Positions 9,132 through 18,691 of a stretch of 64,000 bases of DNA are shown here, piece after piece (position 1 is the first letter of the stretch; every line of letters begins with the position of its first letter). Made by a program: the position numbers and the translations under genes. The DNA lies in the NCBI RefSeq assembly GCF_000522985.1, contig NZ_CP007128.1, positions 1,286,220-1,350,219 on the forward strand, in the 5' to 3' direction. Below the pieces are notes generated by a model. It saw only the letters and a list, made by a program, of their open reading frames with translations. It did not search any database and was not told the origin of the DNA. Source of the stretch: Gemmatirosa kalamazoonensis (GTDB lineage Bacteria; Gemmatimonadota; Gemmatimonadetes; Gemmatimonadales; Gemmatimonadaceae).

Positions 9132-9573
9132 GCGATCACCGGCCTGTAAGCCGGGTCCTGTCGGCCCCCGACGCGGCGAGCCGCGACGGAGACCGGACGG
9201 TCATTTCTCTCGGGATCCGGTCGCCCGGACCCTCCAGCAGCCTACCCGCGGCTGTGCCGATGGCGCTCCCGGCTTTCACCGGAATGACACACCGGCTGAC
9301 GAGACGGGCCGTCTCTCGCCGCCTATTTGGCCTTGCTCCGGCTGGGGTTTACCCTGCCACGCCCGTTACCGGGCGCGCGGTGGGCTCTTAACCCGCCTTT
9401 TCAACCTTGCCTGATCCCCTCGGTCTTCTGAGGGGCCATCGGCGGTGTGTTTTCTGTGGCACTGTCCGTCGCACCCCCGAAGAGGTGCGCCCAGGCGTTA
9501 CCTGGCAGCCTGCCCTGTGGAGCCCGGACTTTCCTCGAGCGTCGCCGCTCGCGACCGTCCGGCCGATGACCGC
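9132..9573 (-). ncRNA. rnpB: RNase P RNA, bacterial type A
   Basis: The catalytic RNA of ribonuclease P, which matures tRNA 5' ends. On the minus strand the 5' region carries the universal GGAAAGTCCGGGCTCC segment, the L15 tRNA-CCA-binding loop GGGTAAACCCC, and the 3' end reads GACAGGACCCGGCTTACAGG. The terminal P1 helix can be drawn: the first 11 bases (GCGGTCATCGG) pair completely, with two G-U pairs, with the last 11 (CCGGTGATCGC), which fixes the ends and gives about 442 nt. A weak -10 (TAGATT) lies eight bases upstream of the 5' end. Open reading frames across this stretch are not real genes. Confidence 0.96.
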
Positions 9574-9824
9574 ACCCCCGAAATCTAATCGTCACACGCG
9601 CGTCTTTGGGCCCCACCGGACGGTGGCGCGCACTGGCGGGACAGCACGCTGAGACCCCCGCGCCACGGGCCGACAAAACGCACGGCAGCCTCGCACGACG
9701 CGACGCGCTCCCCGGAAATGCGCGGCGCTGTCGCGAGCCGGGCACGACGGCGGAGTGACACCCGCCCCTAGCGTGACCCCTCCGTCGGTCACCCTCGGCT
9801 CCCCGCTCCACCGGAGGACGCGCC
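9574..9824. other. Intergenic region upstream of rnpB and the AraC-type gene
   Basis: The 250 bases hold the divergent promoters of rnpB (minus) and the AraC-type regulator (plus). A TAGATT box on the minus strand at about 9586-9591 is a candidate -10 for rnpB. GGAGGA at 9813-9818 is the ribosome site of the regulator. I see no gene. Confidence 0.5.
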
Positions 9825-10721
9825 ATGTCCCCGTCGCTCGCCGCGCCGCCCGCCGCGCCCGCCCGCTACTCGCGTCCCCACCGCCGGACCGGCGCCCTCC
9901 CCGTCGCCACGCTGCTCACACCCGACGAGCGCCTCCGCGTCGACGCCGCCGGCCAGGGACTCTACGCCACGCTCCACCGGGAGACGCTCGACGACCTGCT
10001 GCGCGAGCTCCGCGCCCGGCCCGTCTCCGCGGTGATCCTCTCCACCGCGACGCTCGCCCACTGCGGCGGTCGTGAGGCTGCCCGCGTGGCGGAGCTCGTG
10101 CGCGGCTTCCCGCAGGTCCCCACCGTCGCCCTCGTCTCCGAGGTGGACGGCACGACGCCCCAGACGGTGCTCGCCCTCGGCGGGAGCGGCGTGCGACGGC
10201 TCGTCGACACCCGCCGCCCGGACGGGTGGACCGCGCTCCGCGACGCGCTCGCCGCCGACGAGCCGATCGACCTCCGCCAGCACGTCGTCGCGACGCTCGC
10301 CGCGGACCTCGTCGGCGCGCCCGACGGATGCCTCCGGTTCTTCGCCGCGCTCTTCGCCGCGCCGCCGGAGGTGACCACCGTGCGCGGGCTCGCGACGCTC
10401 ATCGGCGTCCTCCCGACGACCCTCATGAGCCGCTTCTTCCGGACGCGGCTCCCGGCGCCGAAACGCTACCTCGCGCTCGCCCGGCTCGTGCGCGCCGCCC
10501 GCATGCTCGAGAACCCCGGCTGCACGCTCACCGCGGCGGCGCACTTCCTCGAGTACTCCAGCGCCCAGAGCTTCGGCCGCCACGTGCGGAAGGTGCTCGG
10601 CCTCACCCCGCGCGAGCTGCGGCGGCACTGGGGCGGCGTCGCCCTGTTCGACCGGTTCCGCGCGGAGCTCGTGCTACCCTACCGGGACGCGCTCCGGCGC
10701 TTCTCCCCCTACGGTCGATGA
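9825..10721 (+). CDS. AraC-type DNA-binding regulator
   Basis: A 298-residue protein. The last third is an AraC-type double helix-turn-helix: the first reads [20 protein letters not shown], the second [20 protein letters not shown] followed by [14 protein letters not shown], the conserved end of the domain. The N-terminal 170 residues look like a receiver-shaped alpha/beta domain ([28 protein letters not shown]) but lack the acidic phosphorylation pocket, so phosphorylation is unlikely. GGAGGA six bases before the ATG supports the start. The 3' end overlaps the convergent chemoreceptor gene by 48 bases. Targets are unknown. Confidence 0.85.
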   Translation: MSPSLAAPPAAPARYSRPHRRTGALPVATLLTPDERLRVDAAGQGLYATLHRETLDDLLRELRARPVSAVILSTATLAHCGGREAARVAELVRGFPQVPTVALVSEVDGTTPQTVLALGGSGVRRLVDTRRPDGWTALRDALAADEPIDLRQHVVATLAADLVGAPDGCLRFFAALFAAPPEVTTVRGLATLIGVLPTTLMSRFFRTRLPAPKRYLALARLVRAARMLENPGCTLTAAAHFLEYSSAQSFGRHVRKVLGLTPRELRRHWGGVALFDRFRAELVLPYRDALRRFSPYGR

Positions 10722-12269
10722 GCGGCGCACCCGCGCCCGCTCCACGACCACGGCCGGCTCACCCGTCTCCTGGCTCTCGAGCAGCGTGCGCTGGCGGTGG
10801 ACGGCCGTGATGATGTCGCGCACGTGCACGCCGATCGCGTCGAGCGACCGCTGCGTGGCGAACGTCGCCGTGGATACGTCGCGCACCGCGGTGCCGTGCG
10901 ACTGCGCCGCGCTCGCCGTCTCCTCGGTCACGCGGCGCAGCCGCTCCACGCCGGCCAGCACGAGCCCGATCGCCGCCGTGGCCTCGGTGGCGATCCCACC
11001 GACGTCGCGCACCGCCTGCTCCCCAGCCACCAGCGCCCGCGCGGCGCCGTCGATGTCGTCCCGCAGGCGCGCGACTGTCGTCGTGGCGGCACGAGCGGCC
11101 CGGCTGCTCTCCTCGGCCAGCTTCCGGATCTCCTCGGCCACCACGGCGAACCCTCGCCCTTCCTCGGCCGCCCGTGCCGCCTCGATCGATGCGTTCAGCG
11201 CCAGCCGGTTCGTCTGCCGCGCGATCCGCGACACGGTCGCCACGAGCATCCCGACGTGGTCCGACGCCTCCGCGAGCTCGCGCACCGCGGCGGCCGAGGC
11301 GAACACCTGATCGCCGACGGTCACGAGCGTCTCTGCCGCTCGGCTGACGGCCTGCTGTCCCGCTGCTGCGGACTCGGCGAGCCGCACCGCCTCCTCCGCC
11401 ATCGCGCCGGCGCGGTCCATCACGCGGCCGGCTTCGCCCTCGGTGGCCGCCAACCGCGCCCCGTCGGCAGTGGTCGAGCGGCGGCGCTCCTCGAGCTCCG
11501 CGCCGAGCGCGTGGGCGGCGCGAAGGATCTCGCCGCCGAGCACCGCGGCGCCCGTCGTCGTCGCGCGCGCGGTCTCGCCCGAGCGCTCGGTCCGCGCCGC
11601 TGCGTCGTGCAGCGACGTCGCCGCCGTCTCGTGGGCGCGCCGGGCACCCGCCGCGGCCTGCTCCAGGCGCGCGAGCGTCGTCCCGCGCTCCGGCGTCGCG
11701 TCCGCGATCGCCGCCAGCGAGTCGGTCACCCGGTCGATGCGCTGCGCGCGCCGGCCCGCCGCCGCGGCGCGCCAGAGCATGGCGACGGCGATCGCCGCCG
11801 CGGTCGCGATCGTCGTTCCGAGCGACGCCGCCGTCCCCGCGAGCCGCCCGTGCCCCCAGGCCGCGGCCACGTAGCCGAGCGATGCGGCGACCGTCGACAG
11901 GATGGCGCGCCGGGCGTGGCCGCGGCGTGCGTCCAGCGCGTCGGGCTGCAGGAAGTACAGGGGCGCGAGCGCCGGCGCCCCGAACGCAAGCACGGCGAGG
12001 CTCACGAGCGCCCCGTCGCACACCACCCCGATCTCCCGATGCCATCCGGCGCGTGCCCCGCTCGACCGGCGCGCGACCGCCGTCAGCCGGCCGCCGAGGA
12101 TCGCCACGCCGAGCGCCGCGACGCCGATCGCGACGAGGGCGCTCGACGACGGCGATACCCATCCGCGCGCATCGGCCAGGGGCGCGGCGAGCAGCGCGAC
12201 GGCGAGAACGAGCGCTCCGCCGAGCCGCGCGGAGGCTGGCCCGTGTCTGGCATTCCGGGTGTTGGTCAT
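10674..12269 (-). CDS. Methyl-accepting chemotaxis-like protein with membrane sensor
   Basis: A 531-residue chemoreceptor. The first 180 residues contain about five hydrophobic segments (for example [16 protein letters not shown] and [15 protein letters not shown]) and no periplasmic ligand-binding domain, so sensing probably occurs in the membrane. A long Ala/Glu-rich coiled coil follows, with the conserved hairpin tip [20 protein letters not shown] and [17 protein letters not shown] that contacts CheA/CheW. No che genes lie near. It ends in a 20-residue basic tail. Its 3' end overlaps the convergent AraC-type gene by 48 bases. It may serve a non-motility pathway; that is not decidable here. 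Confidence 0.88.
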   Translation of the reverse strand: MTNTRNARHGPASARLGGALVLAVALLAAPLADARGWVSPSSSALVAIGVAALGVAILGGRLTAVARRSSGARAGWHREIGVVCDGALVSLAVLAFGAPALAPLYFLQPDALDARRGHARRAILSTVAASLGYVAAAWGHGRLAGTAASLGTTIATAAAIAVAMLWRAAAAGRRAQRIDRVTDSLAAIADATPERGTTLARLEQAAAGARRAHETAATSLHDAAARTERSGETARATTTGAAVLGGEILRAAHALGAELEERRRSTTADGARLAATEGEAGRVMDRAGAMAEEAVRLAESAAAGQQAVSRAAETLVTVGDQVFASAAAVRELAEASDHVGMLVATVSRIARQTNRLALNASIEAARAAEEGRGFAVVAEEIRKLAEESSRAARAATTTVARLRDDIDGAARALVAGEQAVRDVGGIATEATAAIGLVLAGVERLRRVTEETASAAQSHGTAVRDVSTATFATQRSLDAIGVHVRDIITAVHRQRTLLESQETGEPAVVVERARVRRSSTVGGEAPERVPVG

Positions 12270-12327
12270 CGTCTCGAAAGCGTTTCCACCGCCCCCTCCG
12301 TTCTGGGAGCCGGCTCATCGTCTGCCC

Positions 12328-13461
12328 GTGATCACGTTCGCGGAGTCCGTCGCGGCGGTCCTTCGACCGCGGATCCCCGAGCTCGCGCAGCACTGGACCA
12401 CCCGCGCCCGCGCCGCGGCGCCGCGCGCCTCCGTCGCACCGGACGGCTCGGCGGAGCGCGTGGTGCGCGCCGTGGTCGGCTGTCTCGACAGGGACGCGCG
12501 GTGCCACGGCGAGGTAATGCGCGTCGCCTGGGAGATGGGCGCGGCCGCCCACGACGCGGGACTCTCGGCGCAGCACGTCCTGCGCGACGCCGACCTCCTG
12601 CTCGCCGTGCTGCTCACCGCCGTCGAGGAGGCGTCGCGCGCCGGCGAGCTCGCGTCGCCCGGCGAGACCGCGGTCGCCGACTCCTTCGACGTCGCGCGCC
12701 GCCTGCAGCGCGCGGTGGGGCTGCACGCGCAGGCGGCGGCGACGAGCTACCTGCACGCGCTCGTCGGCGCGCTGCGCGCGAGCTGGCGGCTGCTGCGGCA
12801 CGATCTGCGCAACCCGCTCGGCACCATCCGGAGCGCGCTCTCGCTCATGGAGGACACGTCGCTCCCCGAGGCGGCGCGCACCGGACCGCGCATCCGCGCC
12901 ATGCTCGCGCGCAACGCGGTGGCGCTGGAGGGCCTCATCGCGTCGCGGCTCGACGACCGGCTCGCCGAGTCGCTCGTCGCCGCGCCGCAGCGGGTGTCGC
13001 TGCGCGATGTCGCGCTCGCGGTGCGGCGGTCGCTGCGCGACGCCGCGCGTCAGGCGAAGTGCGAGATCGTGGTCGACGACGATCTGCCCGCGGCGCGGCT
13101 CGACGCGGCCGCGCTCGAGCTCACGCTCGGCACCGTGCTGCTCGCGGCGCTGTCGCACGCGCGCCCCGGCGACGTGCTGCGCGTGGAGTCGGCGCCACGC
13201 GGTGCGGTCGACGCCACGCGCGCGGTGTTGCGCGTGGTGCGCGAGCGCGCGGGCGACGGCGCCGACGCCTGGGATCCCGACGGTCTCGCGCTGTCGGTGG
13301 AGCTGGCCGGGGAGTACGGCGGGCGCGTCGCGGCACATCCGCGCGCGCTGGAGCTGGAGCTGCCGCTGCTCGCCGAGCCCGATGACATCGGCGTCGTGCG
13401 CGCGGCGACGGTGCCCGCGTCAGCCCGGCAGCAGCGCGACGACGTCGCTCGCGCGGACTAA
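12328..13461 (+). CDS. Sensor histidine kinase with RsbRD-like N-terminus and degenerate ATPase domain
   Basis: A 377-residue protein. The first 140 residues (IPELAQHWTTRARAAAP, HDAGLSAQHVLRDADLLLAV) resemble RsbRD-type or related helical sensor domains. A HisKA segment has the box LLRHDLRNPLGTIRSALSLM (near residue 155), with His in place. The ATPase part is poorly preserved: I cannot find a clear N box or G1 box, only a weak end (DPDGLALSVELAGEYGG). It may therefore be a phosphotransfer or phosphatase partner rather than an active kinase. GTG 12328 is chosen because the conserved helical domain begins there. It starts 58 bases from the divergent chemoreceptor gene and its end overlaps the convergent pyrE by 42 bases. 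Confidence 0.75.
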   Translation: MITFAESVAAVLRPRIPELAQHWTTRARAAAPRASVAPDGSAERVVRAVVGCLDRDARCHGEVMRVAWEMGAAAHDAGLSAQHVLRDADLLLAVLLTAVEEASRAGELASPGETAVADSFDVARRLQRAVGLHAQAAATSYLHALVGALRASWRLLRHDLRNPLGTIRSALSLMEDTSLPEAARTGPRIRAMLARNAVALEGLIASRLDDRLAESLVAAPQRVSLRDVALAVRRSLRDAARQAKCEIVVDDDLPAARLDAAALELTLGTVLLAALSHARPGDVLRVESAPRGAVDATRAVLRVVRERAGDGADAWDPDGLALSVELAGEYGGRVAAHPRALELELPLLAEPDDIGVVRAATVPASARQQRDDVARAD

Positions 13462-14004
13462 CGCGATCACGGGCACGCCGTCCTGCTCGATCGCCTCGCG
13501 CCCGCCTTCCTCGCGGTCCACCACGGCGAGCACGCCCACCACCTCGCCGCCCGCGCCGCGCACCGCCTCGATCGCGCGGCGCGCGGACCCGCCCGTCGTG
13601 ATCACGTCCTCGATCACGGCGACGCGGTCGCCCGCCTGGAACGGCCCTTCGATGAGCCGTCCGGTGCCGTGCGTCTTCGCCTCCTTGCGCACGGTGAACG
13701 CGCGCAGCGGACGGTCGGCGAGCGCGCTCGCGTAGGCGATCGCGTACGACACCGGATCGGCGCCGAGCGTGAGGCCGCCGACGGCATTCACGTCCCATCC
13801 CGCGCGATCGAACGCGGCGAGGGCGGTGGGGCCGATGAGCGCGAGTCCATCGGGGCTCATTGTGGTGAGTCGCGCGTCGATGTATAAGCTCGACGTCCGC
13901 CCCGAGCTCAGCGTGAATTGCCCGCGTCGCGCGGACCGCTCGGCGAGCATGCGGACGAGCGTGGAATCGGCGGAAGCGGGAGGGGACGCGTGCGAATCGG
14001 CCAT
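13420..14004 (-). CDS. pyrE: Orotate phosphoribosyltransferase
   Basis: A 194-residue enzyme that joins orotate and PRPP to give OMP, the fifth step of pyrimidine synthesis. The PRPP-binding motif VAVIEDVITTGGSA lies near residue 130, the orotate/PRPP loop RKEAKTHGTGRLIEG near residue 107, and the N-terminal FTLSSGRTSSLYIDAR (near residue 30) is characteristic of PyrE. Length is normal for the family. No other pyr gene is nearby. The 3' end overlaps the convergent sensor kinase gene by 42 bases; the 5' end is 68 bases from the divergent kinase start. Confidence 0.95.
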   Translation of the reverse strand: MADSHASPPASADSTLVRMLAERSARRGQFTLSSGRTSSLYIDARLTTMSPDGLALIGPTALAAFDRAGWDVNAVGGLTLGADPVSYAIAYASALADRPLRAFTVRKEAKTHGTGRLIEGPFQAGDRVAVIEDVITTGGSARRAIEAVRGAGGEVVGVLAVVDREEGGREAIEQDGVPVIALVRASDVVALLPG

Positions 14005-14072
14005 GCGTGCGGGCGCTCGGGGGTGAGGTGACGCGGAGCTTACCGGGGCCGCGCACGTCGAGCAACCGCGCG

Positions 14073-15248
14073 ATGTCGGACACCGCGGAGTGGCGGCGCC
14101 AGATCGACGACCGGAGCGAGGCGCCGCTCAGCGCGGGCTCGCGCGTCGCGACCGCGGCGCTCGCCGTCGCGTTCGTCGTCGTGATCGTGGTGCTGCTGAG
14201 CGCCGATCGCGCGATCGTCACCGCGAGCCCGGTCGTCGGCGCGATCGTGCCCGGCGTGAAGGACACGGTGCTGCGCGCGGGCATGTGGACGATCGGGCTC
14301 ACCGCGCTCGGCGCGCTCGTCATCGGGCTCACGCACGAGCGGCGTCTCACGCGCCGAGTGGCGGAGCGCTCGGCGGAGCTCGAGCGGCTCTCGGCGGAGC
14401 TCATTCGCGTGAACCGCGCGAAGAGCGAGTTCCTCGCGAACGTGTCGCACGAGCTGCGGACGCCGTTGAACGCGATCGTCGGCTTCGTCGATCTGCTGCA
14501 GGACGGCGTGTACGGCGAGCTCGCGCCGCGGCAGGCGGGTCCGGTGCAGCGCATCGCCGCGTCGGCGGCGCACCTGCGCACGCTCGTCGACCAGATCCTG
14601 GATCTCGCGAAGATCGCCGCCGGGCGCCTGGAGGTGCATCCGGAGCCGGTGGAGCTGAGCCCCTTCGTGCTCGACGTGGCGACGGAGGTCGAGCCGCTCA
14701 TCACCGAGCGCGGGCTCGCGCTCACGCTCGCCGTGCCTAACACCATGCCGCGCCCGCGCACGGATCCGTCGCATCTGCGGCAGATTCTCGTGAACCTGCT
14801 CGGCAACGCGGTGAAGTTCACGCCGGAGGGACGCATCACGGTGCGCGCGACGTTCGTCGACCGCGACGCGCCGGACTCCGATCCGCGCGGTGAGCGTCCG
14901 GGCTCGCCGCGGCCGCGCGGCGGTGGAGGCCGCGCCGCGCCGTCGCGCCGCTGGCTCGCCGAGCGCGCCCCGGAGACGGGCGGGGGCCGCTACTGGATCG
15001 CGCTGCAGGTCATCGATACCGGCGTCGGCATCGCGCCCGGGGACCAGGAGCGCATCTTCGACGAGTTCGAGCAGGTGGGTCCGCGCGCCGGCGACTCCGC
15101 GCAGCGCGGCACGGGGCTCGGGCTCGCGATCTCGCGGCGTCTCGCGCGGCTGCTCGGCGGCGACCTCACGCTCGACAGCGCGCTCGGGGAGGGAACGACG
15201 TTCGTCGTCTGGCTCCCGATCGATGCCGCTGACGTGCCGACGGCCTGA
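14073..15248 (+). CDS. Membrane sensor histidine kinase
   Basis: A 391-residue kinase with two membrane helices (ALAVAFVVVIVVLL near residue 27 and MWTIGLTALGALVIGL near residue 70) enclosing a short external loop of about 30 residues, then a HisKA domain with SEFLANVSHELRTPLNAIVG and a full HATPase: ILVNLLGNAVKFTPEG, VIDTGVGIAPGDQERIFDEF and RGTGLGLAISRRLARLLGG. A 50-residue Arg/Gly/Pro-rich insert separates the N and G1 boxes. ATG 14073 is preferred; an in-frame ATG at 14007 would add 22 residues. No response regulator adjoins it. Confidence 0.88.
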   Translation: MSDTAEWRRQIDDRSEAPLSAGSRVATAALAVAFVVVIVVLLSADRAIVTASPVVGAIVPGVKDTVLRAGMWTIGLTALGALVIGLTHERRLTRRVAERSAELERLSAELIRVNRAKSEFLANVSHELRTPLNAIVGFVDLLQDGVYGELAPRQAGPVQRIAASAAHLRTLVDQILDLAKIAAGRLEVHPEPVELSPFVLDVATEVEPLITERGLALTLAVPNTMPRPRTDPSHLRQILVNLLGNAVKFTPEGRITVRATFVDRDAPDSDPRGERPGSPRPRGGGGRAAPSRRWLAERAPETGGGRYWIALQVIDTGVGIAPGDQERIFDEFEQVGPRAGDSAQRGTGLGLAISRRLARLLGGDLTLDSALGEGTTFVVWLPIDAADVPTA

Positions 15249-15374
15249 TGCGGCGCTGATCGTTCGGCGCTAGTGAAGCGGCGCTGAAAAAGCGGCCCTG
15301 ATACCGCGCGTTGTCAGCGCCGAAGTATCGGAGCCGCCGTATCAGCGCCGCCTCACCAGCGCCGAAGCATCAGG
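15244..15374. repeat. Long imperfect inverted repeat between convergent genes
   Basis: Between the histidine kinase and the convergent protein kinase gene, arms built from units like TCGGCGCT and GGCGGCGCTGA face their reverse complements. The left side (15244-15287) matches the right side (15335-15374) once an 11-base extra unit on the left is looped out. It can serve as a bidirectional terminator. It is the same kind of unit-repeat palindrome seen elsewhere in the window, with a different unit. Confidence 0.75.
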
Positions 15375-16284
15375 ATCTCTTGAAGATCCCCTTGATCTTC
15401 CCGAGCAGCCCCGGCCCCGACCCGTCGACCGCGGGTTCGGCGAGCAGCGCGGCGCGCAGCTCGCGCGCGAACGTGCGCACGTCCACGTAGCGGTCCTTCG
15501 GGTTCTTCGACAGCCCGCGCATGATGACGGCCTCGATCGCCGGCGCGAACACGAGCCCCTCCTTCGCCTTGTTCAGCGGCTGCGGCGGCTGCGAGAGGAG
15601 CTGCGTGAACATCTCGCGTGGCGACTTGCCGCTGAACGGGAGACAGCCGGAGAGCAGGAAGTACGCGATGGTCGCGAGCGAGTACTGGTCGGCCGCGGTG
15701 GAGACGAGCTCGCCGGACAGCGCTTCGGGCGCGACGTACATCAGCGTGCCGACGAAGAAGCCGGCGCGCGTGAGGCGCTCGTCGGGGTTCTGCTCGGCGT
15801 CGAGCGCGATGCCGAAGTCGAGCAGCTTCACCGTGTGCGTCACCGGATCGTACATCACGTTCTCCGGCTTCAGGTCGCGGTGCACGATCCCCACGTCGTG
15901 CGCCGCCTGCACGGCATCGGCGATCTGGCCGACGATGTCCGCGACCTCGGCCGGCGGGAGCGGGCAGTTGCGCTTCGCGTAGCGCTCGAGGATCTCGCCG
16001 TTCGCCCACTCCGTGGCGAGGAAGTGCAGCCCGGGCTCGGCCTCGCCGATCTCGATCGTGCGCACCACGTTGGGATGCGTCACGCGGCCCCCGAACTGGG
16101 CCTCGCGCACGAAGCGCGCGACGGCGGTGCGGTCCTGGCGGAGCTTCTCGCGCAGGATCTTCACCGCGACGGTCCCGTGCGTCGGGTGGTCGGCGCGATA
16201 CACGGCCGACGTTCCTCCCTCGCCGACCAGGCTGCGCAGTTCGTAGCCGGCGACCGTCGTGCCGACTAAAGTCTCTCGGGACAC
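15370..16284 (-). CDS. Cytoplasmic Ser/Thr protein kinase (Hanks type)
   Basis: A 304-residue protein kinase. The Gly-rich loop is VGEGGTSAVYRA, the ATP Lys is in TVAVKILREK, the catalytic loop is HRDLKPENVMYD, the magnesium motif is LLDFGIAL and the APE motif is YVAPEALSG, so it should be active. The catalytic domain fills almost the whole protein; only a 30-residue basic tail follows, and there is no membrane helix or PASTA domain, which is short for the bacterial PknB family. GTG 16284 is chosen because the kinase fold follows within 12 residues; TAGGTT lies seven bases before it, suggesting leaderless transcription. The gene is divergent from the GWxTD gene. Confidence 0.92.
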   Translation of the reverse strand: MSRETLVGTTVAGYELRSLVGEGGTSAVYRADHPTHGTVAVKILREKLRQDRTAVARFVREAQFGGRVTHPNVVRTIEIGEAEPGLHFLATEWANGEILERYAKRNCPLPPAEVADIVGQIADAVQAAHDVGIVHRDLKPENVMYDPVTHTVKLLDFGIALDAEQNPDERLTRAGFFVGTLMYVAPEALSGELVSTAADQYSLATIAYFLLSGCLPFSGKSPREMFTQLLSQPPQPLNKAKEGLVFAPAIEAVIMRGLSKNPKDRYVDVRTFARELRAALLAEPAVDGSGPGLLGKIKGIFKRS

Positions 16285-16417
16285 GCGGCCGAACCTAACT
16301 CGCGTCGCTGGGGCTGGCAAGCGACGCAGAGAGGGCGCGACGGCCCGTTCGCGGGGTACGATTGTCGCCACACGCAGAGCATCGCGCGTGTGCGCGAAAC
16401 CGGTCAGGAGCATCAGG

Positions 16418-17824
16418 ATGGGGTTCGTTCGGAACGGAGCGTATGGGACGCGCGTGATGCTGCTCGCGACGGTGGCGACGACGACCGCGTGCGCGCGGCG
16501 TCCCGACGTCGCGCCGGCCGGCTCGGCGCGCGGCGATCAGGGGGGAATGCTCGCGCGTCGCGCGCCGGGTGGTCCCGACCTCGCCGCCGCGTACCAGCAG
16601 ATGGGTCTCGTCGTGGCGCGCGGCGACGCGCCGTTCGTCGCATCGGTCGCGCACTTCGCCACGGCGTCGCGCGACTCGACGCTGCTGCTGCTCTCGCTCT
16701 CGCTCGCCAACCGCGCGCTGACGTTCGAGCGGGAAGGGGACCGCTACCGCGCCGCCTACGAGGTGCGCGCCGAGCTGCGACTCGGCGACAGCGTGGTGCG
16801 TCGGATCTCGGCGGACGAGGTCGTGCGGGTAGCGACGTTCAAGGAGACCGCGCGCGGCGACGAGAGCGTCGTGTTCGCGCACTACTTCGCGGCCGCGCCC
16901 GCCGCGTACACGCTGCGCATCGCCGTGCGCGACGCGGCGAGCGGCCGCAGCGCGGCGTCGGAGACGCCGCTCGTCGTGCCGCGCATGGGGCAGGGCGCCG
17001 AGGTGCGGATGTCGACGCCGGTGGTGGCGTACGCGAGCGCCGGACGCGCGCGGCTCGACACGCTGCCCGACGTCACGCCGCGGCCGCGCGCGACCGCCAC
17101 GTTCGGCCAGGACTCCGTCGTCGCGCTGTACGTCGAGTCGTACGCCGATGCGACGACGCCGCGGCTGCCGCTGCGCGTCGTGGCGCGCGGCGAGCGCGGT
17201 GCCGCGGTGTGGAGCGATACGGCGTCGGTCGCGCGACGCGGCGCGTTGTACGCGGGTGAGCTGCGGCTTCCCGTGCCGCGGCTCGGCGTCGGCATCGTCA
17301 CCGTCGACGTCACGCACGGCGCGGACTCGGCGCGCGCCGCGCTGTTCGTTGGGCTCGGCGAGGATCTGCCGGCGGCGACGTTCGAGGACGTGCTCGCGTA
17401 CCTGCGCTACTACGCGTCGCCGGAGCGGCTGCGCGCGCTGCGCGACGCGTCGCCCGAGCTGCGTCCCGCGGTGTGGGCCGCGTTCCTGCGCGAGAGCGAT
17501 CCGGTGAGCGCGACCCCCGAGCACGAGGGGCTGCGCGAGTACTTCGCGCGCGTGCGCGCGGCGAACGCGCGCTTCGGCGAGGAGTCCACGCCCGGATGGA
17601 TGACGGACCGCGGCATGACGTACATCGTGTTAGGCGAGCCCGATCAGATCGCCGATCCCGCGGAGCAGGATCCGAACGCGAAGGGGCGCACGCAGGTGTG
17701 GGAGTATCGCACGGAGAAGCTGCAGCTCACGTTCACGGATCGCGGGGGCTTCGGTCGCTGGCGCCTCACGTCGCCGAGTGCGGCGCAGGTGCAGGCGGTG
17801 ATGCGGCGCAAGCTCGTGCCGTAG
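16418..17824 (+). CDS. GWxTD-domain lipoprotein
   Basis: A 468-residue exported protein. A signal peptide with lipobox (LATVATTTAC) anchors it to a membrane. The C-terminal GWxTD domain is clear: GWMTDRGMTYIVLGEPDQI, then a WEYRTEKLQLTFTDRGGFG segment. The middle part is beta-rich. GWxTD proteins are common in Gemmatimonadota and related phyla; their function is unknown. GGAG seven bases before the ATG at 16418 fixes the start. It contains one copy of GTTAGGC, in the VLGEP codons. The next gene begins five bases after its stop, so the two are co-transcribed. Confidence 0.85.
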   Translation: MGFVRNGAYGTRVMLLATVATTTACARRPDVAPAGSARGDQGGMLARRAPGGPDLAAAYQQMGLVVARGDAPFVASVAHFATASRDSTLLLLSLSLANRALTFEREGDRYRAAYEVRAELRLGDSVVRRISADEVVRVATFKETARGDESVVFAHYFAAAPAAYTLRIAVRDAASGRSAASETPLVVPRMGQGAEVRMSTPVVAYASAGRARLDTLPDVTPRPRATATFGQDSVVALYVESYADATTPRLPLRVVARGERGAAVWSDTASVARRGALYAGELRLPVPRLGVGIVTVDVTHGADSARAALFVGLGEDLPAATFEDVLAYLRYYASPERLRALRDASPELRPAVWAAFLRESDPVSATPEHEGLREYFARVRAANARFGEESTPGWMTDRGMTYIVLGEPDQIADPAEQDPNAKGRTQVWEYRTEKLQLTFTDRGGFGRWRLTSPSAAQVQAVMRRKLVP

Positions 17825-17828
17825 CGCC

Positions 17829-18494
17829 ATGACGTCCGGCCCGATGGCGCCCAACGTCGTTGGGCCGTTGCGCGTGGAGCTCGCGCGCAAGGCGATCCAC
17901 GTCGCGTCGGCGACGATCCCGATCGCGTACGCCGCAGGGCTGTCGCGCGCTCGCGTGCTCCTCGTGCTCGCCGGGCTCGGCGCGGTGGCCATCGTCGTGG
18001 AGCTCGCGCGCAGCCGCTCGTCGCGCGTGCGCGCGCTGTTCGTCGGCGCGGTCGGCGCGCTGCTGCGCGAGCACGAGCATCGTACATGGTCGGGTGCGAG
18101 CTGGCTGCTTGCCGCGTACGCGCTGTCGGTGCTGCTGTTCCCGCGCGCGATGGCCGTGGCCGCGATGCTCGCCGCGGGCCTCGGCGATGCGGCGGCAGCG
18201 GTGGTGGGACGCAGCGTAGCGGTGGCGCGCGCGCGACGTGGCGCCGGCGCCACGGTGCTTCGAGGCAAGACGTTCGCGGGAAGCGCGGCGTGCGCGGTGG
18301 TGACGTTCGCCGCGGCACTGCTCGTCGCATCGCTGTCGCCGCTCGCGGCGGCGGCCGCGGCGCTCTCGGCGAGCGTGGCGGAACGGTGGGACGCACGGTG
18401 GCATCGCATCGGCGCGATCGACGACAACGTGCGCGTCGCGTTGGCCGCGGGTGCGGCGGCGTGGCTCGTGAGCGTCCTAACGCGATCGAGTTAG
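17829..18494 (+). CDS. Phytol/dolichol kinase-like integral membrane protein
   Basis: A 221-residue protein with about six hydrophobic segments. The N-terminal pattern VELARKAIHVASATIPIAYA and the following ELARSRS, GLGDAAAAVVGRSV and RGKTFAGSAACAVVTF segments match the CTP-dependent phytol/dolichol kinase (SEC59-like) family, which phosphorylates lipid alcohols. The GLGDxxAxxxG and GKTxxGS motifs are the expected nucleotide-binding region. The natural substrate here is unknown; polyprenol recycling is one possibility. It starts five bases after the GWxTD gene. Confidence 0.72.
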   Translation: MTSGPMAPNVVGPLRVELARKAIHVASATIPIAYAAGLSRARVLLVLAGLGAVAIVVELARSRSSRVRALFVGAVGALLREHEHRTWSGASWLLAAYALSVLLFPRAMAVAAMLAAGLGDAAAAVVGRSVAVARARRGAGATVLRGKTFAGSAACAVVTFAAALLVASLSPLAAAAAALSASVAERWDARWHRIGAIDDNVRVALAAGAAAWLVSVLTRSS

Positions 18495-18574
18495 CACGCC
18501 GTCACGACGTTCGCGTGCGCGCGTTTCCGTGCGTGAGCGACGCGTGTGCGCCCTCATAATGCGTCGTGCGGGCC

Positions 18575-18603
18575 TTGACAAGGTTTAGGGGTGATCCTAT
18601 ATA
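18575..18603 (+). promoter_or_regulatory. Sigma-70-type promoter of the cold-shock gene
   Basis: A consensus -35 (TTGACA, 18575-18580) and a near-consensus -10 (TATATA, 18598-18603) are separated by 17 bases. Transcription from about 18610 would give a leader of roughly 80 nt before the cold-shock start codon, a length in line with temperature-responsive csp leaders. Confidence 0.88.
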
Positions 18604-18691
18604 GGCCCGCGCAAGCCGTCCGGCTTGTCCGGCACGCGCGGCAACCGCAGTGCAGGCCCGAATACGCTTCATGTGGCAGGAGACAGTCTGT

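Noticed and set aside
9130-9826. Open frames on both strands across 9.1-9.8 kb
   Set aside because: Most of this stretch is the RNase P RNA gene, whose conserved structure is clear.
10797-13385. Open frame of 862 codons on the plus strand across the chemoreceptor and sensor kinase
   Set aside because: It is extremely Arg-rich and runs through two recognised genes in other frames.
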